62,000 bases of DNA, from positions 1 through 62,000 of the forward strand of contig JBBHKE010000992.1 in NCBI GenBank assembly GCA_037447655.1. The letters are read 5' to 3'. Position 1 is the stretch's first letter. Every line of letters starts with the position of its first letter. Origin of the DNA: Zygnema cylindricum (lineage: Eukaryota > Streptophyta > Zygnematophyceae > Zygnematales > Zygnemataceae). The notes under the pieces were generated by a model. That model made no database searches, was not told the DNA's origin, and saw only the letters and a program-made list of their open reading frames with translations. Position numbers and translations under genes: made by a program. This document shows positions 24,101 to 33,100 of the stretch, in pieces.

Positions 24101-27100
24101 GGAAAGGGGGAAATAAAGAGTGTGGGGAATGGAAAAAGGGCGGGAAGTGGGGAAAAGAGGAAAGAGGAAGAGGATGAGGGCAGGGAGAGAGGGAGAGAGC
24201 GGGTGAGGGGGAGAGGTGGAGAGGTGGAGAGCTTAAGGTGTAGAGGGAGAGTGGGGGAGAGGCAGATAAAGAGAGAGGTGAGGTGGGAGGGTGAGCGGGA
24301 CGGAGGATGGATGGAAAGGTGGATTAGGGGGGCCGGGGGAGGGAGGGAGGGCGGTAAAGGGAGGGAGAAGGGGAGAAGGGAAATGAGAGAAAGGAGAAAA
24401 AAGAAGAGGTAGAGGGAGAATGAGTGGGTGCGGGAGATAGAGAATGTAAGAGCGAGGGCGAGAAATACAGGGGAAGGGAGAGGAAGATTGAGGGAGAGAA
24501 GGATTGACGAGGAGAGGGATAAAGGGCTAGGTGTAGGAGGAGGGGGAGAGGGATAAAGGGTTAGGTGGAGGGGGAGGTGGAGAGGGAGAGGAAAGAGGTC
24601 TGGGCCGTAGTGGGGGAGAAGGGAAAAAGCTAGAGGGACGAGGACGGGCGAATGGGGGAAAGAGAGAGAAGAGGAGAGGGAGGGGGAGAGAGAAGGGAAG
24701 AGGGATGGAAAAAAAGAGTTGGATAGAGGTGAAGAGAGAGGGGGAGAGAGGGAACGAGAGTGGGAGATAGAGGGAGGGGGGGAGAGAGAGGAGAGAGGAT
24801 GAGAGGAGAGAAGGGGAGAGAGGCAGAGAGGGCTTGAGGTAGATGAGAAATTAGGACTGTGGGTGAGAGAGAGGTGAGAGAGAGAAAAGGTGAGAGGGAG
24901 ATATGGGGAAAGGGAGAGAGGGATGGCGAGAGAGGTGGAGCGAGGGAGAGGGGGAGAGGGGGAGGAAGAGAGGTGGAGTGAGAGGGATAGGGTGAGAAGG
25001 GGAGAGGGGCAAAGGTAAGAGGAGAGGTGGAGTGGATGAGGCAGAGGGAAAGGGATAGGGAGAAGTAGAGGGTTTGTTATTAACTACTTAATAATTAAAA
25101 ATTCATAAATGATTATTAATAATTTACACCTAAGACTTAATACTTAGTAATTTACACTTATTACTTAGATTTCAGTAAATAATACTTTTATGCGAAGTGA
25201 AAATTATTTATTAATTGTCATAAACGTTGAATTAACACCTAATACTTATAGCGTATAAAATTTCTTTTAATTTTTCAAAACATTATGTAATCCGTAATAA
25301 ATATTAATTCATAATCAACAATTTAATAACTAATATTTAAAAAATAGTATTTTTTAATTAATCCTTATTGTTTGATATTGATTTATTATTTCAAATTATA
25401 TTATCAATAATTAATGTTTATTACTCCTAAATTACTAATTTTCAATTAAACCGAATTACCTATAATTATTGATAAATAATTTATACTTTATTTTTAATAT
25501 TTATACTTAAAATATTTAAAACTAATGCTTAATAATTTATCTTAACTACTGATACTTAACACTAAAACTTAGTTATTAAATATCAGGATTTAAAAGCTAA
25601 TAAATACTATCAAACAATTAGAACTTAATTTTTTTTAATAAAATGAATATAATCATGTATTAACAATAAAAAATACGCTTAAAATGTTAAATTTGTTAAT
25701 TAATGAATATTAATTAATTCTTGATAATTAAGTATTAATAATAAAGAAGAACTATTTTATACCTAATTAGTTATAATTAACAAGTAATACTTTTTTTTTT
25801 CTTATAAAGTGATACTTCAAAATCAATGCTCAATACTTAATGCTAAATACGTAATACTAAATTCTCAATCACTGATAACTAATAAATCATAATTTGTAGC
25901 CTAAAAATAATAATTAGTAAATAACAGATGATAATTATAGCAATAACAATAATAACAAAATCAATAATAAAATAGTAATAATTATGTCAATTTAATATAA
26001 AGGAAATCTTCAATAATATTAGAGTAAAAATTCAAATTAAAAGGTAATAATAATCATGTTGAGAATAATGAAAAAATAAATGGTTAAAAGCAATAATTTT
26101 TAGGAAAAAATAAAAAATTATTGATCATAAAAACAAAAATAATAAAAAAAAAAACATATCACTAAGTTGTTATTAACAACATTAAATAATAAGGTTCTAC
26201 AAATACCACCAGTAAAACATAAATAGCTTATGTTGACAATTCAAACTTATCATTTTACAGTGAAACAAATGAAAAAACTTCAAAAATCGTAACAATTTTT
26301 GGAAAAAAAACTTCAAAATTTTCATTTAAATTTTAAAAACATTACAATTTTTAATAAAATTTATTTTTCGTTGAATTTTTTCCTAAAGCTTTGAGATTTT
26401 TTTTATTTTTATTCAAAATAGTTTTTTTGTGAAATTTTTTTGCTATTTTTTTTTTTTGTTTTTTTGTTGATGTTTGATTATAGAAATTGAAGTGATTTTT
26501 TTTGTCCGATACATAGAAATAATTAGGGACAAATTGTGACAAAGAGTAAGGAAGAGAGGATAAGAAGCGGGTGAGGGTTAAAAGAGGAGGGAGGGAGGTT
26601 GTAATTGCGGTTGTGTCTTTGAAAATTGTAAACTAGATATATTTTTTCTTGTTTATTTTTTATCAGCTTTTAACTATGATTGGTTTTGTAAATGGCCATA
26701 TCACAGAGACCTGGATAACAACCAATTGAGCGGTAGCATTCCATTGTCCATCGGTCGATTGACATCCCTTAATTTCTTGTAAGACACATGACACTATGGT
26801 TGTCTTACGCATAAAAAATAGAAGTGAGAGGGAGAGAGGGAGAGAGGGGGAGACTTGGATAAAAAGAGAAGAGAAGAAAGTAATAAAGGGAGAGGGGAAC
26901 GGCAAGGAGGCAAAAAAAAGAGAGAAGGGGGCATAGGAGGAGGCGGGAAGGTGTTAAACGGAGAGGGAAGGGCGGCCGCATGTAAACTAGTCGGAGTTTT
27001 TGAATATTGTAAATAAGATTTTATTTTTCCCTCGATATTTGTTTTTTGATTTAATTTTGTTTTTATTATTGGTTTTGTGGATGCCTATTTTTATAGAGAT

Positions 27101-30100
27101 CTATCTTACAACCAGTTGAGTGGAAGCGTTCCATCGTCCATCGGTCAATTGACATCCCTACAAAATTTGTAAGATCATGACACTATGGTTGTTTTACGCA
27201 TCAAAAATGTGGTCTAAACGGAAATGGTTTTTTGCAAACAATAGTTTTCCGCATTAAATGTTTTAAAAATTAAAACTCTACTTTTATTCTTGATTTATTA
27301 TTTTATTGAGAGAAACGTTATTATAAAAATTTACAAGAGTTTATATCGAAAAAGGGTAAGGAAGCAAGAGGAGATGGGGGTTCGACAGAGAGGGCGACTA
27401 ATCAAATGTGGGGGGGGAAATCGGCGAGAGGGAGAGATGGGGAAAGAGAAAGAGGGGGATGGAGGGATAGCGGGAGAGGTAGAGAGAGACAAAGGGTGAC
27501 AAGGGGAAAGTGGCAAAAGGGGAGTGTAAGGGATTGAGAGGGAAGAGGGAGAGAGCGGGAGAGGGAAGTGGGGGAGAGGGAGGGAGCGAGAGGCCTCTCC
27601 CTAAAAAATCTTATCCTTAATGTACCGTCTATACAGTTCTTCCACTCCATACACTCCGTGTATTCCGTACCTTATTCAAATTTTGCATATTTCGTACATC
27701 TAAAATGCTTCATTTAAAAAAAAATAATATCGGTTATATATCGGCAAAACCGATATATGTCAAATTTTGGATTTCCGGATATTATGATATACCGAAATGG
27801 GGTGTATCACCGTCGAATTCGATTACTAAGCAACACCAACAGGAAAAAGTTTTCATTTTAGTACAAAGAGAAAGAGGGAGAAAGGGAAAGACAACATCTA
27901 GGCGAGAGTTGGAGAGGCGGAAGTTTGGTTTAGAAGATGAATGATGAAAGGGAGTATTGAAACTGGGAGATGTTTTTTTCCAACAGTTTACACAATGCTT
28001 TCATCAATTTTTTTTAGAGGTCTACACTCTTTGGTTTCATATTCCTTCACACTAGTTTACATAGTGCAATCAAAATTATTCTAATAAACAATTTCTTTGA
28101 AGTCTATATTTTTCCGCAAAGCAAAATCTGGAAAGAACATTTTTGGATGATTGCATCACTGTTAGTGTGTAATTGTATCAAATAACTTAATTAAAAACTT
28201 TTTTAAAGAATGTCACACTAACATTTTGTAGTTTGTTTGTTGAGAGAACAGAGGGAGAGGGAGAGAAGGACAGTGGGGGAGAGAGGAAAAAGGGAAGAGT
28301 TGGAGAGGGGGCGAGGGTGAGAGCTTAAGCAGATGAGAGAGGGAGAGGAGGGGGACAGAGGGGGAGAGGGGGAGAGGGAGGGATAGAGGGAGAGATAGAT
28401 AGGAAGAGGGAGAGGGATAGGAAAAGGCTGAGGCAAAGGGGGAAGGGGAGTGGACGGATGAGGGGGTGTGGGGGAATGGGGAGAACGAGATGGGAGAGTG
28501 GCGGTGGGGTAAGAGAGGACGGTGAGAGGGATCCGGACGTGAGAGGGTGAGGAAGTGGGATAAGGAGAGAAGGAGGGGGCGGGAAAAGAGGATGGGGAGG
28601 TGTAGTTGGGAGAGGGGAAGGGGGAAGGGGAGGGGAGGGATACAGGGACGAAGGGAGAGGGGATGAGGGAGAAAAAGGGAGGGTAAATGGGAGAAAGATA
28701 GAGCGGGAGAGTAGGTGAGGGAGAGGGAGGGAAAGGGAGAGAGAGAGGGGAGGGTCTGAGGAAGAGGGAGGGCCAAAGGGGGGGAGGAGAAAGCTAGAAA
28801 GGGTGCAGAGGAATAAGGGGAGATGGGGAGAGGGGTAGATGGAGAGGAGGCGAGGTTTGGAGTGAGATTGGGGGAGAGGGAGAGATTGAGAGTGAGAGGA
28901 AAAAAAAAGGGGGAGAGGGAGAGGGGCAGGGAGTTCAGAGAGAGAGAGGGAGGAGCAAACAGGTGGGCGAGAGAGGGAGAGAAGTGCAGAGATAGGGGGA
29001 GAGAAAGGGGAGAGGGAGAGGAGGAGAGAGGGAGAGATGGAGAGCGGGGGAGATGGGAAGTTGGGGAGAGCGTGAGTGGAAAATAATGGAAGAAAGGGAG
29101 AGGAGGAGAAACGGAGAGAGAGAGACAAAAAAAGGGAGAGAGGAAGAGAGGAAAGAGGGAGAGAGTGAGAGAGGTTGGGAGAAAGTAAGCGTGTGAGAGA
29201 GGGGCAAAGAGGGGGAGACGAAAGGGGATAGAAAGATGGGAGTGGGAGAGGGAAAGGGAAAGGGGTGAGGGTGAAAAAATACAGTGAAGGGGAGAGAGGT
29301 AGAGAGAGGGGGAGAGAGGGGGAGAGAGGTAGAGAGGTGAAAGAGAGGGAGAGGGAAAGGGGGAGGAGAGGCGTAGGGCGAGGGCGAGGGAGAGGGAGAG
29401 GGAGTTGGTGTAATTATATAATCGATGATAATAAACAATCAATACTTCATTATCAATATTCAATATTTAATAGCGAATAGTAAGTGTTTCTTATTATTTT
29501 TATGATTAGTAATAATGAATTCTTAGTAGTTTATACGTAAAAATTATTACTTAATTGTGATTAATAATTTTTTTAATATCAATAAATAGTTGTCATTATT
29601 GAATACTTCAGACGTTCTTAATAATATGTAATAATTGATACATGATAATTGATAATGAATAGTTAACTATTAATAATTAGTAATTTACGATCAGTACCTA
29701 ATCATAAATATTTAATACTTCAAATTTAATAAATAACATGTAATAACTTATACATATTACTTTATATTTAGCAATTTATACTTAATAAGTGTAATTAGTA
29801 ATAAAAAAAATAAATACTTCATGCGATACTTAACTTAATAAGTAATATCTAATATTCCATAATTAGTCTTTAAAACTCTTTACTTAACATTTAATGCTTA
29901 ATAAATAATAATTAAAAATAACAAAATGCTTAATATTGAATTTCCAATGATTAAAATTGATAATCTAATACCCTTATAAGTGATAATTAATAACTAATAC
30001 TTAATATCTGTAACCTCAAATTTAAGAGTTAATAAAAATCAACAATTAATACTTTATAGTCAAATATTTAACACATACTCAATAATTTATAATCAATGAT

Positions 30101-33100
30101 TAATGGTTTAATTATTTATGCTAAATAGTTAAAACCTAAAACTCAAGAATAAAAATAAAAAGTTTATGCTTATTACTAAGAAATTGATACTTTAAAATTA
30201 ATCATCACGAATTAATACTAGACAATCGACACTTAGTATTGTATAATTAATAATCAATAATCAATTGTTAATTCTTAAAAAATAATTTTCACACTTAGTA
30301 ATCAATAGTTCATGATTCATACTTAAGACGTAACAATAAGTAATAACATGTGATAACTGATGATTAATAATTAAAAATAGGTAATTGATAATAACTAATA
30401 ATAAATGATTCATAATTGATAATTAATAGCTGATAATTTATAGCTTATAATTGAAAATTAGTTATTTGTTTGTCAATCTTTAATAGTTAATCGTAATAAT
30501 CATATATATAATACTAGTAATAATAGCTATGTAAATAATCACGATAACTAATAATAAAGATAATAAACAATAATAATAAAAATAGAAATAATAAAGATTT
30601 TTAAAAATGATAAGTAATATTAGAAATAATAATCATAAAAATAATCATAATCATAATAATATTAAAAGCAATAATAATAATTACAATAATATTAATAATA
30701 GATATTTGTAATATATATATATATATGTGTATATATATAATATATACATATATATATATATATTTACTTTTTCGAACCATTTGTTATTTTTCTATATATT
30801 GAAAACTAACTAGAAAAATTGAAGTAATATGATTTTATTTTTATGAAAATGGAACGAATAAATGACAAACTGTGCCAAAGAAGCATGGGGAAGAAAGGCA
30901 AGTGGGGGTAGAAGAGAGAGAATTGGTCAGCAAATGCAATTGTGTGTTTGAAAATTGTAAACAATTGTTTTTTTTTTTTTTATATTTGTTTTCATTCTAG
31001 TGTTTTTAATCTGAATGACTTTATGGGTATCTATTGTCACAGATATTTACATTACAACAAGTTGAGTGGAATCGTTCCATCGTCTATCGGTCAAATGACA
31101 TCCCTCCAACAATTGTAAGAAAAATGACATTCTGATTGTGTTATGCATAAAAAGTGAGACAGAGGGGAGGGGCACGAGAGGGAAAAAAGGTAAGGGGGTG
31201 AAGTATATGGGAAGAGAGAGAGAGGCCGAGAGGAGGATAAGAATAGAGAGGGCGAGGGAAAGGGATAGAGAGAGAGAAGAGAGAGAGAGAAAGGTGGAGA
31301 GGTAGAGAGAGGGCGAGAGTGATGGGAGAGCGTGTTAAGGGAAGAGGGAAAGAGGAGAGGGAAGAGGGAGAGGGGGAGGGGGAGACACGGAGAGAGGGAG
31401 TGGGTGTTTTTTTACTTAAAACTTAATCATCAATACTCAATATTTAATACTAAGTAATAATGCATAATAATCAATACTCGATACTTAGTAATGAATACTT
31501 AATACTTACTGAGAATAATTTAGAAATAAAAATCTATTTTTAATGTTTAGTATTTTATAATTGTTGATCAATAATTAATACGTAATAACTAACGCTTGAT
31601 AATTAACACTTAATAGTTACTAATTCAAATTTAATATTTAATGTTTTTTTTTAAATACTAAATAAACAACACAACACTTAATTTATACTTAAGAATTATT
31701 ACTTAATATTTCACAATCAATTATTTAAATATAATGCTTATTAATTAATACTAAATCTATAATCATGAATACTTTATTTTTCAATAATACATAACCAATA
31801 ACTGAAACTTGATAATTAGTTATTGGTACTTAATATATGATTTTTAATGATCGATATTTAACAATTAAACATTAATACTTTATAATCAACAGTTAATGTT
31901 TTATAGTTGGTAGTTGAAACTTATGAACTTTTTTTTCTGATAAAACTAGAAAAATGAAGTGACAAATGGTGGCAAAGCGACATTGGGGAAAGGGGAAGAG
32001 GGGGAAGGAGGTGGGAGAAGGGAAAGTTGTGAAAATGATAGCGGGGGTAAGAGGGGGTGCATGTAAACAAATCCAATTTTATGTTTGAAAATTGTAAATG
32101 TTTTTTTGTTTTTTATTACGAAATTTGTATTTTTATTTGGTGTATTGGTTTTATGGATACCTATTGTCACAGAAGTCTAAATAACAACCAATTTACTGGA
32201 ATTTTTCCATGGACCATCGATATACTGACATCTCTTGAATTCTTGTAAGACACATGACGCTCTGGTTGAGCTACTTAGAAAACTTGAGAAAGAGAGAGAG
32301 AGAGAGGGGGGAAGAGAGGGATAGGGGGAGACAGAAGGCGAGTGAGAATGGGAGGGGGTGGGAGAGGCCGATATAGGGATGGTCCGAGGGGGAGGGTGAG
32401 GAATGCGGGGAGGGATGGAGGTTGAAAAAAAAAAAAGGTGAGGGAATGAAAAGGAGAGAGGGAGAGGTGGAGATGGGGAGAGAGGGAAAAGGGAAAGAGC
32501 GAGAGAAATGGGAGGGGGCAAAAACAAAGGAGGGCGTGAAAGGTGGCAGTGGGGAAGAGGGGGGATGGCAATAGACGTTAGATCTTTAAAAATGACATTT
32601 GAATCTTTAGTGAAAAATATTGTAAAAAAAAAACATTTTGACATTCATCGTCTATATATGAGGTTTTTCTTTTTTATATTTATATTTCACTTTTGTAATT
32701 TTAAAGTGTTTCATTTCTTTATTTTTTTATTTTTTTATTTTATTCAAATATATTTCGTTATGAAACTGATGTAAAAGAGGGCGTAAGCGGGTGAGGGCAT
32801 TGCAAGCTGTAGAATCTGATGAGCAGACATCACATTTGAAAATTGTATTTCTGTTTTTACTTTTTTTTATATAGGTTACTTTCCTTTTATTTCTTGTGGA
32901 TTATTATTTTTTTGGCTAGCAAAGAGAGGGAGAGGAGGGGATTGTTAAAAAAGCAACTTGGTATCGTGTCTTACATTTTTTCTTTCAGTTTGTGCATAAA
33001 TGTTGGCTGTTGTTCCAAAAACAATTATACCACATTTTTTACTGTGAATGATACATACTTTTGTAGATGATTTTACTAGTGTAATAAATAAAAAATAACC

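Noticed and set aside
20528-24412. Several long frames rich in Ser/Pro or Arg/Glu/Gly
   Set aside because: Composition artefacts of polypurine arrays in LRR gene introns.
15885-29410. CRISPR-like or satellite array
   Set aside because: Purine arrays lack fixed repeat and spacer lengths, and the context is an intron-bearing eukaryotic gene.
28213-29463. 416-codon minus-strand open frame
   Set aside because: Only Ser, Pro, Leu, Phe and a few others; it is the complement of a polypurine array in an intron, and all three frames of that strand are open.
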